Shown piece after piece: positions 1 to 10,907 of a stretch of DNA of 64,000 nt. Source of the stretch: Pleurodeles waltl (lineage: Eukaryota > Chordata > Amphibia > Caudata > Salamandridae). Position 1 is the first letter of the stretch. Every line of letters starts with the position of its first letter. The notes beneath the pieces are model-generated. The model was not told the origin of the DNA. It did not search any database and saw only the letters and a list, made by a program, of their open reading frames with translations. The stretch spans positions 138,217,106-138,281,105 of the forward strand of contig NC_090447.1 in the NCBI RefSeq assembly GCF_031143425.1, in the 5' to 3' direction. Made by a program: the position numbers and the translations under genes.

Positions 1-1081
1 GATGCAGCAAGCTACTAAGTGGTGTAGTGGTAACTGCAAGATTAAAAAAAAATCATAAATAAATCCAAGTGAAAGTGTGATCTTTAAAATAACCCACTGG
101 CACTTCTGGGTGTTACAACACAATTATACATGAAACTCCATGTCCAAGAGAATGACATGCTGTGGCGTATGCCACATGCCAGACTTGGGTTCCAACCCCT
201 TCTCTACCAGTGTGTTGTCCCATTGTGACAATGAATGAGGTGTTGCAGCAGAACTCCACTCCCAAACATCAGTGGCACCACCCTCATGGGCCTGTTGGCT
301 GAGAATCACGGTGCCAGCTGATTGAGGCAGACCCAATTAGATAAATTGCTACCTGTTGCTGGATGCCCCCGTCTGTTTACATAGATGAGAGGAACGCACA
401 ACATATGAAGGTTTCCTGAAAACACCAAAATTAGATTTTCAGGCAGTTGCAAACGTAGTGATGTCCTTCAAATGTGTGGGTTTACAATGTATGCATAAAT
501 AAAGTAAATACCCTTCATGCAAAGTGTTGCCAACTTTTAAAAATAGATCCCACACCAGCCATCTTGGCAACAGAAAAGGCATAGCTCTTACTGGAGCTCT
601 AACAACTAGCACATGGGAAGAGCTTTCACTGGTACTCCAGAGAGGCGGGCGGAGCTCTCACAGGTAGACTGATGCCACATATGAGGGAAGGTGAGTTAGT
701 AACTGAAGCTCTCACCAATGACCCACAGAAAGTACAGGGTAATGCACCTGTTACTCACAGGTAATGTTTATTACTCCAAGTCAAAGTCTTCCTCGCTACA
801 GTTGTCTCCCATCCCTCTCTTGCATTCTTGTTTCAGCTTCATAATATTTATTGAGATGTGTCAGAGTACAGGATGTGGTCAGGATGGGACTTCCTTTTCT
901 ATGATCAGGTAGAAATAGGAAATTGGCCACCTTTGGTAGGGATGGGAGTGACTAGCATTTTTTGTTGTTGTAATTTGGAAGGTTCTGGAGGAGGAGCTGA
1001 GACCAACTCTGGAATGACTGTGGCAAGAAAGACTGGCAAGGAGGGAATGAATGAGTGTTTGCATAGGCAAGGAGATGTCAT
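1..1081. other. Non-coding flank left of the DIRS inverted repeat
   Basis: I see no recognisable coding sequence, RNA gene or terminal repeat here. Short open frames are not shared with any known family. The stretch is repeated at 9400-10480 as part of the segmental duplication. It may be DIRS 3' non-coding sequence or older flank; the sequence does not decide. Confidence 0.5.
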
Positions 1082-1334
1082 GATTACTTACCAGTAATCC
1101 TCATTAATCTTAGTGATACTCGTCCATGCCCAGTCCTAACCAAATTAGTTATTGCCCATTCACAAGACAGGAATCAAAACAGGAAACACTCTGTAACGTA
1201 AATAAAGGTACTTTCTTTTGGTGACACAAATACCAAAAGTACCATAGAGGCTATATTCCCTTAGGTGGATAAGAAGTACGACTGGGTCGAGGAATCGTAG
1301 GACAAAGAGTAATGAAGATTACTGATAAGTAATC
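1082..1334. repeat. DIRS inverted repeat / internal complementary region (copy 1)
   Basis: Bases 1082-1105 (starting gattacttaccagtaatc) and 1311-1334 (ending gataagtaatc) are inverted complements with about two mismatches, separated by 205 bp. DIRS elements are known to carry inverted terminal repeats and an internal complementary region downstream of the recombinase gene. This pair lies just 3' of the recombinase on the coding strand, which fits. The loop contains a 66-bp block (1200-1265) identical to part of the LTR at 6629-6694. Confidence 0.6.
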
Positions 1335-1508
1335 AGGGCATTACCTTTACATCAATCATTATCGACCGAGTCTAACCAAATGTGACATACCAAAGCAACA
1401 CCCACAAGAGGGCCCTAGTGAATGTCAAAAGCAAAAACTGAGCAAAGCACACTAACCAGACATATGCATAATGCAGTGATTTGATGCTATGACAAACAAG
1501 GGACCAGG

Positions 1509-2126
1509 TCAGACAGAAGCAGACCTATACAAAGATTGTAAGACCCCTCTTCTGAAATTCAAGTGACCAGGTTGAGCACAGTTCAAGTGATAAGGTCTGG
1601 TAAACGTGGTTTCAGATGCCCAGATACTGACACTGCACCTTTCATCCAAGGAAACCCCTTTAAAAGCAGCCCAAGAGGCAGAGAGCCCCCTAGTTGAAGG
1701 TGCCTTGATATTCTCTGGACAAGGCATATGCCAAGGAAATTGTGTTCCTAATCCAGTGACTGAAAGTCAACTTAGAGGCAGCTTTACCACATTCTGCAAG
1801 ACCAAAAATCACCTAAGATTTACTGATCTGTTAACATACACAGATAAAGTACGCTTAACATCCAGTGTGTGCAACAACTGTTCCTCTGGAGAAAAAGGAA
1901 AAGGACAGAGACATGGTAATAAACATTCTTGTAAAGAATGGAATTTAGAAGCAATTTTAGGAAGAGATCCAGTATCTAGCTTGGGAACCACAGCATCCTC
2001 CATATGTATTAAAAATGGTAGGAGAACACCACAGACTAGTCAATTCACCCAATTGCCCTGAAGAAGGAATAGCCACCAGGAAAACAATCTTAAAAGAAAA
2101 AAACTTTAGATCCATCCAAGACAAAA
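1509..2126 (-). pseudogene. DIRS tyrosine recombinase, C-terminal part (copy 1)
   Basis: Two minus-strand frames (2003-1809 and 1727-1509) carry the C-terminal half of a DIRS-type tyrosine recombinase. Recognisable features are the segment with LHTLDVKRTLSVYVNRS and, downstream, PSTRGLSASWAA, which corresponds to the family's HSTR...ASWA catalytic block. The usual histidine appears as proline. The enzyme would integrate a circular DNA copy without an integrase. The frames are separated by a shift, and hairpin MITE H1 interrupts the upstream part, so it is dead. The duplicate is at 10908-11525. Confidence 0.8.
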
Positions 2127-2658
2127 GGGGTCATTAGAACCCTGGCGGTCAAAGACCGCCAGGGCTGTTGTGGCGATTGAACCGCCAACAGGCTGGCGGT
2201 GCAATCCCGGGAATTATGACTGAGGCGGAAGCGCCACGGTCGCACCGCCGGGGCCGGCGGTTTCCCGCCACATTTGCCCCGGCGGTGATAATCCACGCCC
2301 AGGGGATTACAAGTCCCCGACCGCCAGCCTTTTCCTGGCGGTTTGAGCGGCCAGGAACAGGCTGGTGGTTCGGGAGTCGGGGGCCCCTGGGGGCCCCTGC
2401 ACTGCCCATGCCACTGGCATGGGCAGTGTAAAAAGCGTGACGGGTGCAACTGCACCCGTCGCACAGCCGCAACACCACTGGCTCTATTTGGAGCCGGCTC
2501 CTGTGTTGCGGCCGAGATTCCTGCTGGGCCAGCAGGCGGAAACCAGGTTTCCGCCCGCCGGCCCAGCGGGGATCTCATAATGACCGCAGCGGGAGTACAG
2601 CTGCATTGGCGGCCGCCCTGCGGTCAGATCGCCGCCCGCCAAGGTCATAATGAGGGCC
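2127..2658. mobile_element. Hairpin-cassette MITE H1 (copy 1), Harbinger-related
   Basis: A GC-rich insert in the DIRS recombinase frame, flanked by AAA (2124-2126 and 2659-2661). Its right end, GGTCATAATGAGGGCC, matches the termini of the large Harbinger elements nearby. The body is a string of palindromes: 2140-2164, 2181-2200, 2244-2261, 2317-2372, 2400-2428 (14-bp stem, 1-nt loop), 2439-2460, 2466-2512, 2520-2570 and 2581-2626. Open frames across it are by-products of its composition. The same insert is at 11526-12057. Confidence 0.85.
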
Positions 2659-3452
2659 AAAGTTTCAAAAGGTGGAGACGGAAGGGCATGAAGAACCAAA
2701 GAAAGATCCCAAAAAGGTACAGGAACACAGGACTTCACCAAAGAAGAGAACAGAAAGAAAATGGAAATCTATCTGGACACCAACGGTTTAGAATTCTCAG
2801 AAAAAGACACAGAATCAGGAAACACCAGGACACCAGCCAATTGGCCTTTGACAGTAGACATAGAATAACCTTTCTCATAACCCTCCACAATAACTTGCAA
2901 AATACCAGAAATTGGACAAGAAAAGGCTGTGAACGGAATACCAGGAGTCAAAATTAGCCCAGTGTTTAGAGTAAGATAATAGAGTAGTCTATACCATAGA
3001 AATAATATGAGCAGGCAAACCTTGCCTCAGCAAAGTCCTCCGTTCAAACTACAAACCGCAATCATTAGTGGTACTGGAAGGTGTGGACTGAGAGACCTCA
3101 ACTGAGACAGGAATCTTGGAAGGATCTAAGGAGGTTGAATAGCCAGGTCCTGCAAAAGGGAAGAACAGCCACAATCTGTGCTTTGTCCTGCTGAAACTTC
3201 CTTAATAGGGACTGAATGAGAGGGGAGGAAGGAAATGCAGAGAGCAGAACTGGAGGCTACTGGATTATTAATGTGCCCACTCCCCAAGCCCCCTCCTCTG
3301 CACGCCTGGAACAAAACTGAGGAAGAAGCAAGGTTTTTCAGGAAGCGAACAGATCCAACTGAGGTTAACCAAACGTCCTGCAAAAATACTAGAGGGGAGA
3401 GTCTCAGCTTAAGGGATGATGGATAGTTCTGGCTTAATGTGTATGACATTAT
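2659..3452 (-). pseudogene. DIRS recombinase N-terminal domain and upstream linker (copy 1)
   Basis: Minus-strand frames resume after H1 with WDLSLVLHALPSPPFETL (2741-2659) and GYEKGYSMSTVKGQLAGVLVF (2951-2769). These match the core-binding start of DIRS recombinases, typically WDLxxVLxAL...PFEPL and GLxKGLxxSTLKVQxSAL. Further upstream (3450-3126), degraded frames resemble the linker between RNase H and recombinase. H1 splits this domain from the catalytic half. Several stops and shifts show decay. The duplicate is at 12058-12851. Confidence 0.72.
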
Positions 3453-4011
3453 GGGGGTCATTCTGACCCTGGCGGTAATTACCGCCATGGCGGAGGTCGG
3501 CGGTAGCACCGCCAACAGGCTGGCGGTGCACCGCTGGGCATTCTGACCGCGGCGGTTCAGCCGCGGCCAGAAACGGAAAGTCGGCGGTGTACCGCCGACT
3601 TCCCGCTGCCCTTGAGAATCCTCCATGGCGGCGGAGCGCGCTCCGCCGCCATGGGGATTCTGACACCCCCTACCGCCATCTGGTTCCTGCCGGTTCTCCC
3701 ACCAGGAACAGGATGGCGGTAGGGGGTGCCGCGGGGCCCCAGTAAGAGGGCCCCACGAAGAATTTCAGTGTCTGCTTTGCAGGCACTGAAATTCGCGACG
3801 GGTGCAACTGCACCCGTCGCACCTTCCCACTCCGCCGGCTCCATTCTGAGCCGGCGTCCTCGTGGGAAGGGTGTTTCCCGCTGGGCTGGCGGGCGGACTT
3901 TCGGCGGTCGCCCGCCGGCCCAGTGGGAAAGCCAGAATGACCGCCGCGGTCTTTCGGCGGGAACCGCTTGGCGGGCGGCGACCGCCGTCCGCCGCGGTCA
4001 GAATCACCCCC
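3453..4011. mobile_element. Hairpin-cassette MITE H2 (copy 1)
   Basis: Terminal inverted repeats GGGGGTCATTCTGACC and GGTCAGAATCACCCCC are flanked by TAT on both sides (3450-3452, 4012-4014). The interior is back-to-back palindromes: 3470-3487 (perfect 18 bp), 3506-3529, 3543-3570, 3579-3600, 3616-3660, 3664-3728, 3760-3794, 3795-3820 (perfect 12-bp stem), 3821-3872 and 3874-3931. It sits near the end of the DIRS RNase H frame. Copy 2 (12852-13429) is 19 bp longer. Confidence 0.88.
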
Positions 4012-4369
4012 TATATTGTCTAAGCCCCTGATATTCTGAGAAAGAATGGACCGAAGATAGTGCTCTGCCCAATGTGCAATCGAACAAGCCAATTGATTGA
4101 GTGTCTGACTGTGAGTACTCCCCTGATAGTTGATGTAGGGAACAGTCACTGTATTGTGTGAGTGCACCAACACATTGCAATCCAGCCAATGTGCCTGGAA
4201 ATGCCGGAGGACAATTTCTACATCTGACAATTCCTTTTAATTGGATGATCAACATGTTTCCAATGGAAACTAACAAGCCTGAACAAACCAATGAGTCAAA
4301 GTAGCACCCCCATTCAAGGGTGCTCACATCCGTTGTCAGTACAACAGGAGGGGAGGGATGCATAATCAT
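4012..4369 (-). pseudogene. DIRS RNase H domain (copy 1)
   Basis: The minus-strand frame starts with VVLTTDVSTLEWGCYFDS, equivalent to the DIRS RNase H opening (TTDAS...GWGA). A frameshift follows, after which the other frame reads HSHNTVTVPYINYQGSTHSQ and then GLDNIGGDS, matching the DIRS tail with the invariant NxxGGT-like and DNxxAD blocks. H2 is inserted right after this. RNase H would remove the RNA template during reverse transcription. Frameshifted and interrupted; copy 2 is at 13430-13787. Confidence 0.78.
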
Positions 4370-4558
4370 ACCCTAGTTGAGATTGAACGAGCTCAAACAC
4401 CATTGCAGATTGAAGACAATCTCTGGAGATACTATGATTTGAAGAGATGTGTCCCGGATGGGAAACCTTATAAATTCATACAGATGCCACAGTAAACATT
4501 GCAGATGCAGTCTGGCCTATTGCACTGTGAAAACAGAGGCTGCCATATGACCCTACAC

Positions 4559-5406
4559 CTATATCCACTGGTACAGTGTTACAGACTTCTGGGCCAACAG
4601 TGCTGTCAGAAGTGACTTTAGATGCTGTATGCTGGATTGGGGAAGAAACACTCTATCCAGTATGGTATTGAATTCTTCCCCTATAAATAACCTCCAAGTT
4701 GGAGGCTGGAGGTTGCCCTTCAGGAAATTCAGAAAAAAGCCATGACTTTCAAGTGTCTCAATGGTCTGAGCTAGATGCTGCTGCAATATAGGAGTTGAAG
4801 GAGCCTGGAGGAGCCAGTGGTCCAGATAGGGTAATACTGATCTTCCCTGGAGATGCAGATGAGTCACCAATGGAGCTACAACCTTCGTGAACACTCTGGG
4901 TGAGGAACAAAGACCGAAGGGTAGGATGCAATACTGCCAATGATGTCCCATCGTTGCAAACTGGAGATATTTCTGAAACTCCTGAGCCATGGGGGCATGA
5001 AGAAACACTTCCTGGAGATTCAATGTTGTCATGACATAACTTGACTAAATCAATAGAATGATGTGTTGCAAAGTTTTGATTTTGAAAGGAATCTCCTGAA
5101 CATATGTGTCAGTGATCTGAGATTGATAACAATACAAAATCGCTCATTTTACCTTTTGGACCAGGAATATGACTGAATAGACCACTCGGCCCGTTGAACT
5201 ATGGGCACAGAACAATTGTCTGTTTCTTAAGGACAACTGTATGCCTCTCTCCAATGCTTACCATTTGACTGGATCCTTAGGGAGAGGTGTAACCGAAGTC
5301 CCTGAAGAAGTTTGAGATGACAGGAACTTGATTTTGTAAACCTTAACCAAGATGCTCAGCAGCCATTTGTCAAATTTCAGGAGACACCAGGTGCCCAGAA
5401 ACTGAC
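4559..5406 (-). pseudogene. DIRS reverse transcriptase (copy 1)
   Basis: The frame 5032-4559 carries DIRS-type RT: LNLQEVFLHAPMAQEFQKYL, then LPFGLCSSPRVFTKVVAPLV, and the catalytic box as YLDHWLL, where the family normally has YLDDWL. The second aspartate is histidine, so the site is inactive. The upstream part (5406-5258) reads FLGTWCLLKFDKWLLSIL, matching the DIRS RT N-terminus. MITE H3 interrupts it further upstream, and the remaining N-terminal stretch lies at 6041-6223. Duplicated at 13977-14824. Confidence 0.85.
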
Positions 5407-5409
5407 AAA

Positions 5410-6037
5410 GGGGGTCATTCCGACCTCGGCGGGCGGCGGGCACCGCCCGCTGGGCGGAAACCGCCCAAACACCGCCCCGCGGTCAGATGACCGCGGGGGC
5501 ATTCCGACTTTCCCGCTGGGCCGACGGGCGATCTGCAAAAGATCGCCCGCCGGCCCAGCGGGAAAGCCCCAGCAAAGATGAAGCCGGCTCCGAATGGAGC
5601 CGGCGGATTTGCTGAGGTACGACGGGTGCAGTGGCACCCGTTCCGATTTTCAGTGTCTGCCAAGCAGACACTGAAAATCTTGCTGGGGCCCTGTTAGGGG
5701 GCCCCTGCACTGCCCATGCCAGAGGCATGGGCAGTGCAGGGGCCCCCAGGGGCCCCACGACACCCGTTCCCGCCAGCCTCTTCCTGGCGGTGTAAACCGC
5801 CAGGAACAGGCTGGCGGGAAGGGGGTCGGAATCCCCATGGCGGCGCTGCTTGCAGCACCGCCATGGAGGATTCCTTTGGCCAGGGGAAAACCGGCGGGAA
5901 ACCGCCGGTTTCCCTTTTCTGACCGCGGCTTTACCGCCGCGGTCAGAATTGGCCAGGAAGCACCGCCAGCCTGTTGGCGGTGCTTCCGTGGTCGTTGGCC
6001 CTGGCGGTCAATGACCGCCAGGGTCAGAATGACCCCC
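5410..6037. mobile_element. Hairpin-cassette MITE H3 (copy 1)
   Basis: Ends are GGGGGTCATTCCGACC and GGTCAGAATGACCCCC, flanked by AAA (5407-5409, 6038-6040). Long stems fill the interior: 5508-5566 (27-bp stem with one mismatch), 5645-5679 (perfect 16-bp stem), 5697-5747 (about 24-bp stem) and 5765-5824. Cassettes such as the cactgcccatgcc and cagtgtctgc palindromes recur in H1 or H2 in another order. It splits the DIRS RT N-terminus. Copy 2 (14828-15446) is 9 bp shorter and restores a perfect 27-bp stem. Confidence 0.88.
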
Positions 6038-6223
6038 AAAGTCTCCCACCAACTACAAGTGTCTCTCAAGTTGAGGCACTAGTGGCACAGTCAGAAATGC
6101 TGGACGTCATTTCCATTCTCTGAATGATGTTTCTTCTGGAACTTCCCCTGGAAACCTTTCCCTTGAACTTTTCGACCTCTGCACTGGTCTGCTGGTGGCA
6201 AGATGAATGACAAAAGAGCTTGG

Positions 6224-8831
6224 TGCAGGAGACTGGCCTGGTCTGTGGTGGATACCGAAGGTACTTACACCTTATACCAGGTCCAGGTATCCCGTATTAG
6301 TGTGGTATAGTCAGTGTCAGGAAGCCAGGCTCTCTAGAGGTAGCTGTGGATGAGCAGCCAAGGTTTATCTAGGTGACATGCAAATCTCATGCAATACCAC
6401 TGTAGTCACACACAGTACTTACACACATGAAAAGAAAATTCTCAGGGCCTGATTACAACCATGGCCGATGGGATTACTCCATCCCAAACGTGATGGATAT
6501 CCCATCAGCTGTATTACAAGTTCCATTATATTTTATGGAACTTGTAAAACGGCGGACGGTATGTCCGTCACTTTTGGATCGGAGTAATCCCCTCTGCCAA
6601 GGACGTAATCAGGCCCTCAGTGATACAAAAATAAAGGTACTTTCTTTTGGTGACACAAATACCAAAAGTACCATAGAGGCTATATTCCCTTAGGAGGTAA
6701 GTAATACAGATTATATACACTAGTATGCAGAAATAGTTATAAAACAGTTAGAAAACAGTGCAATATAGTGAAAATCACAATATAGAATAATGTCCCTGGG
6801 GGAGGAGAAACCATTTACTAAAAAAGTGGAATGCAGGAGCCGGTCCCCCACCTAGGTAAGTGGAGTGTGCAGAGGGGTGCTGGGAGTACTAGGAAAGCCC
6901 AAAGTTAAGTACTACAACACCCTCCAACGACCAGGAAAGCAGGAGTAAATCACAGTAAATTCCCCATAACACCCACTTAGAAGAGAAGAAGTGTAATGCA
7001 AAGCCCAGAAGAGACTGCAAGACACCAAAGGTGGATTCCTGGGCAAGACAACCTGTACAGGAAGGGGACCAAGTCCAAGAAGCACAGCAGAGTCCAGGAA
7101 GAGCGGGAGCCCCTACCCACCAGGATGAAGGTGCAAGAAGTGAGCCACAGGTGAAGAAGAATCGTCAGCACTGCACCCAAAAAGGCAAAGTCGGGTTCCT
7201 AGAGGATTCAGGTGATGTCCCAAGCCGGATGGAAGATTGCAGCCTGGTTTGCGTCTTCTTGTTCCGCCAACAAGCCTTGGCACATGCAAAACTCACGGTT
7301 AGCAGAAAGTGGAGCTGCCGGGGACCAGGAAGGACCAGGTGGACTCTACCCAGGAGAGGGAGCCAGAGGAGCCCTTCAGTGACACAGAGAGCCCCAGAAG
7401 CCCAGGCAGCACCCACAGAAGTCCCACAGGACGGGGACAGCAGAGTCGCAGAAGAGGCACATGCAGCACTACAAGAACAGCTCCTGCCGGAGAACCACCC
7501 AAGTTGGATAGCTGGAAGAGAGGCCCATTAGGAAAACTTTAGTCTATCACACATGATGCAGTATCCATGCAACTCAGCAGGAGAGAGGATCCACGCAGCC
7601 GGTCATCATCTCAGTTGGTGCCTGCAGAAGCAGAAGAGTTACTCCTTCACTCCAAGGGAGATTCCTTCTTTCTTCTGATGCAGGCTCAAGATGAGCTGTC
7701 CTCAGAGGATGCACAACCGGGGAAATGTTGCAGTTGCTGGCAGGGGCTGGAGATACAATATTGCGGAAGGTGTCTTGCTTCTTTGTTGCAGCTTGTAGGG
7801 TCCTGAAGATTCCAGATGCAGTTTCTATGGTCAGAAGTTAAAGTGGAGGGTGCAGAGGATCCTAACTAGCCCTGAAAGGGAGATTGGTCACCACCTATCA
7901 GGAGGGTGGTCTGACGTACACCTGCTGGCACTGGCCACTCAGATGCTCCCAGAGTTGCCTGCCAACCTGGAATCAAAGATGGCAAAACCCAGGGACCCTC
8001 TGGAGGAGATCTGAGCACCACCCCTGAGGTGGTGATGGACAGGGAAGTGGTCACTCCATTTTCCTTTGTCTAGTTTCATCCCTGAGCATGGACTGGGGGT
8101 CCCTGAAATGGTGTAGACTTGTTTATGCAAGGAAGGCACCAAATGTGTCCTTCTAAGCATTTCCAGTGGCTTGGGGAAGCAACCTTTCCTAAGCCTGTAA
8201 TACCTATTTCAAAAGGGAAAAGTTGTAACACCCCTCTCCCAAAGGAAATCCTTTGTTCTGCCTTCCTGGGCTCGAGCTTTTCAAGCAACAGGAGGGCAGA
8301 AACCTGTCTGGGACGTGGCAGCAGCTTGGTCAGCCTGGAAACACTCAGAAGGCTCTATTGGCAATACTGGCGGTCCTCGAAGGAGCGCCCAGAGTGCACG
8401 GAATCATACAACCAAACCTTGCAAAAGCCTCAGGGTATGATTCCAACATGTTTGATACCTATGTTCGGAGTTACCTTTCTGTAGCTGGACATAGGTGGTG
8501 AGCTATGTTCAGTACACGCATAAAATGGCACCCGCACTCATGAAGTTCAGGAATATGGGCCTGGAGTTTGTGGGGGCACCTCTGCTAATGCAGGGGTACC
8601 CTCATACACAGATACTTGGCACCCTGCCCTCTGTGCTCGGAGGCCTGACCTAGGGGTGACTTATAAGTGACCTAGTGCAGTGAAAAGTGTCAGTGAAAGG
8701 GTGATGGCACCTTTTCATGCAGGCCGCAATGGTAGTCCTGGTGAACCCTCTGCTTGGGCACTCCCTACGGGTGGCAAAATATATGCTGGAACCCCAATGC
8801 CCTGGGTACCGAGGTACTATATACTAGGGAC
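6224..8831 (-). mobile_element. Gmr1-like LTR, truncated by the duplication junction (copy 1)
   Basis: Starts TGCAGGAGACTGG directly after DIRS sequence and aligns along its length with 15633-18240 and with the split LTR at 35029-35248/56185-58509. The final stretch (about 170 bp) is missing because the segmental duplication joins here to non-LTR sequence at 8832. Open frames on either strand (for example 7031-7531) are incidental. Confidence 0.88.
6445..6616. mobile_element. 172-bp Harbinger-like MITE inside the LTR (copy 1)
   Basis: Perfect 12-bp terminal inverted repeats GGGCCTGATTAC / GTAATCAGGCCC with TCA on both sides (6442-6444, 6617-6619). The terminus resembles that of Harbinger C (GGCCCTCCTTACAACC). 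It occupies the very same TCA of the LTR as Harbinger C does in the other LTR. The duplicate is at 15854-16025. Confidence 0.9.
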
Positions 8832-9092
8832 ACAACAATAGATTTCATTCTAACATCTAATAATTTTGCCTACTGCGTATCTGAGTATCAAATATATGAT
8901 ATTGCTCTCAGCGATCACTACCCCCACAGCATACATCTCGAACTGCCTTTAGATAAAAATAAGTATACAGGAACTATGGATAATATTACCAACATAGAAT
9001 TGGGTGCAAGAAATGGATATTTCCTACGGTGGTCTCAGATTGAACCAATAGGTTTTATTTTGCCTAAAAGAAAGAGGCCCCTTTCTAAATAA
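8832..9092 (+). pseudogene. APE-type endonuclease fragment of a non-LTR retrotransposon
   Basis: From the duplication join, the plus frame reads TTIDFILTSNNFAYCVSEYQ and then IYDIALSDHYPHSIHLEL. IDFIL followed by a SDHYP box is the C-terminal signature of apurinic-endonuclease-like nucleases that nick target DNA for LINE-type elements. The upstream catalytic residues and the RT are absent. The open frame upstream of 8832 belongs to the LTR and is unrelated. The matching part of copy 1 would lie left of the window. I cannot name the clade. Confidence 0.6.
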
Positions 9093-10480
9093 CTCCCTGG
9101 CACTATCCAGGTGATTTGTGGCCTATTTAGTCAAGGCAGTGCATGCCAGTAATATGTGACATGCTGTGGCATATGGAAGTGGGGGCAAGGTTTGCTCTAA
9201 AAGTAATACCTACATTTGTTGAATGAGAGATAAAGGAAGCTTGTATAAGGAAATACATTCTTGGGCCAATGCCAGGGTGAAAGAGACAAGGGTTCTTTGT
9301 TTATAAAGTATGAAAAGCAACTGTGAATTTGTGGCATGTAAAAGAAAATCACCATGGAATCTTTATTCTGCAGAAGTTAATAAAACATTTAGCCAAAAGG
9401 ATGCAGCAAGCTACTAAGTGGTGTAGTGGTAACTGCAAGATTAAAAAAAAATCATAAATAAATCCAAGTGAAAGAGTGATCTTTAAAATAACCCACTGGC
9501 ACTTCTGGGTGTTACAACACAATTATACATGAAACTCCATGTCCAAGAGAATGACATGTTGTGGCGTATGCCACATGCCAGACTTGGGTTCCAACCCCTT
9601 CTCTACCAGTGTGTTGTCCCATTGTGACAATGAATGAGGTGTTGCAGCAGAACTCCACTCCCAAACATCAGTGGCACCACCCTCATGGGCCTGTTGGCTG
9701 AGAATCACGGTGCCAGCTGATTGAGGCAGACCCAATTAGATAAATTGCTACCTGTTGCTGGATGCCCCCGTCTGTTTACATAGATGAGAGGAACGCACAA
9801 CATATGTAGGTTTCCTGAAAACACCAAAATTAGATTATCAGGCAGTTGCAAACGTAGTGATGTCCTTCAAATGTGTGGGTTTACAATTTATGCATAAATA
9901 AAGTAAATACCCTTCATGCAAAGTGTTGTCAACTTTTAAAAATAGATCCCACACCAGCCATCTTGGCAACAGAAAAGGCATAGCTCTTACTGGAGCTCTA
10001 ACAACTAGCACATGGGAAGAGCTTTCACTGGTACTCCAGAGAGGCGGGCGGAGCTCTCACAGGTAGACTGATGCCACATTTGAGAGAAGGTGAGTTAGTA
10101 ACTGAAGCTCTCACCAATGACCCACAGAAAGTACAGGGTAATGCACCTGTTACTCACAGGTAATTTTTATTACTCCAAGTCAAAGTCTTCCTCGCTACAG
10201 TTGTCTCCCATCCCTCTCTTGCATTCTTGTTTCAGCTTCATAATATTTATTGAGATGTGTCAGAGCACAGGATGTGGTCAGGATGGGACTTCCTTTTCTA
10301 TGATCAGGTAGAAATAGGAAATTGGCCACCTTTGGTAGGGATGGGAGTGACTAGCATTTTTTGTTGTTGTAATTTGGAAGGTTCTGGAGGAGGAGCTGAG
10401 ACCAACTCTGGAATGACTGTGGCAAGAAAGACTGGCAAGGAGGGAAAGAATGAGTGTTTGCATAGGCAAGGAGATGTCAT
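9093..10480. other. Non-coding flank with a weak internal repeat
   Basis: No gene is recognised. Around 9087 (aataactccctggcac) and 9486 (aataacccactggcac) a diverged direct repeat about 398 bp apart can be followed, including gtgacatgctgtggcatatg versus atgacatgttgtggcgtatg. From 9400 the sequence equals 1-1081. Confidence 0.4.
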
Positions 10481-10733
10481 GATTACATACCAGTAATCCT
10501 CATTAATCTTAGTGATACTCGTCCATGCCCAGTCCTAACCAAATTAGTTATTGCCCATTCACAAGACAGGAATCAAAACAGGAAACACTCTGTAACGTAA
10601 ATAAAGGTACTTTCTTTTGGTGACACAAATACCAAAAGTACCATAGAGGCTATATTCCCTTAGGTGGATAAGAAGTACGACTGGGTCGAGGAATCGTAGG
10701 ACAAAGAGTAATGAAGATTACTGATAAGTAATC
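10481..10733. repeat. DIRS inverted repeat / internal complementary region (copy 2)
   Basis: Duplicate of 1082-1334. Left arm 10481-10504 has one base change (gattacataccag). Right arm is 10710-10733. The loop again contains the 66-bp LTR-identical block (from 10599). Confidence 0.6.
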
Positions 10734-10907
10734 AGGGCATTACCTTTACATCAATCATTATCGACCGAGTCTAACCAAATGTGACATACCAAAGCAACAC
10801 CCACAAGAGGGCCCTAGTGAATGTCAAAAGCAAAAACTGAGCAAAGCACACTAACCAGACATATGCATAATGCAGTGATTTGATGCTATGACAAACAAGG
10901 GACCAGG

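Larger units (their letters stand above)
1..8831. repeat. Tandem segmental duplication, copy 1 (left end outside window)
   Basis: Bases 1-8831 are repeated almost base for base from 9400 to 18240. The offset is 9399 at first, 9418 after a 19-bp insertion in copy 2, and 9409 after a 9-bp deletion. By eye the copies differ at only a few sites per kb. The unit holds the DIRS 3' half, three hairpin MITEs and most of a Gmr1-like LTR. Copy 1 stops abruptly inside the LTR at 8831, where sequence found only at the start of copy 2 begins. This is the head-to-tail join of a simple tandem duplication. Confidence 0.93.

Noticed and set aside
2090..2957. Several long open frames over H1 on both strands (up to 204 codons), with similar ones in H2 and H3
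   Set aside because: They run through hairpins in all frames because GC-rich palindromes lack stop codons. They have no domain, and they differ between copies of the same element.
7031..7531. 166-codon open frame in the LTR, repeated at 16440-16940
   Set aside because: It lies in LTR sequence, antisense to the element. It does not persist as one frame in the third LTR copy (56600-57100) and shows no family resemblance.
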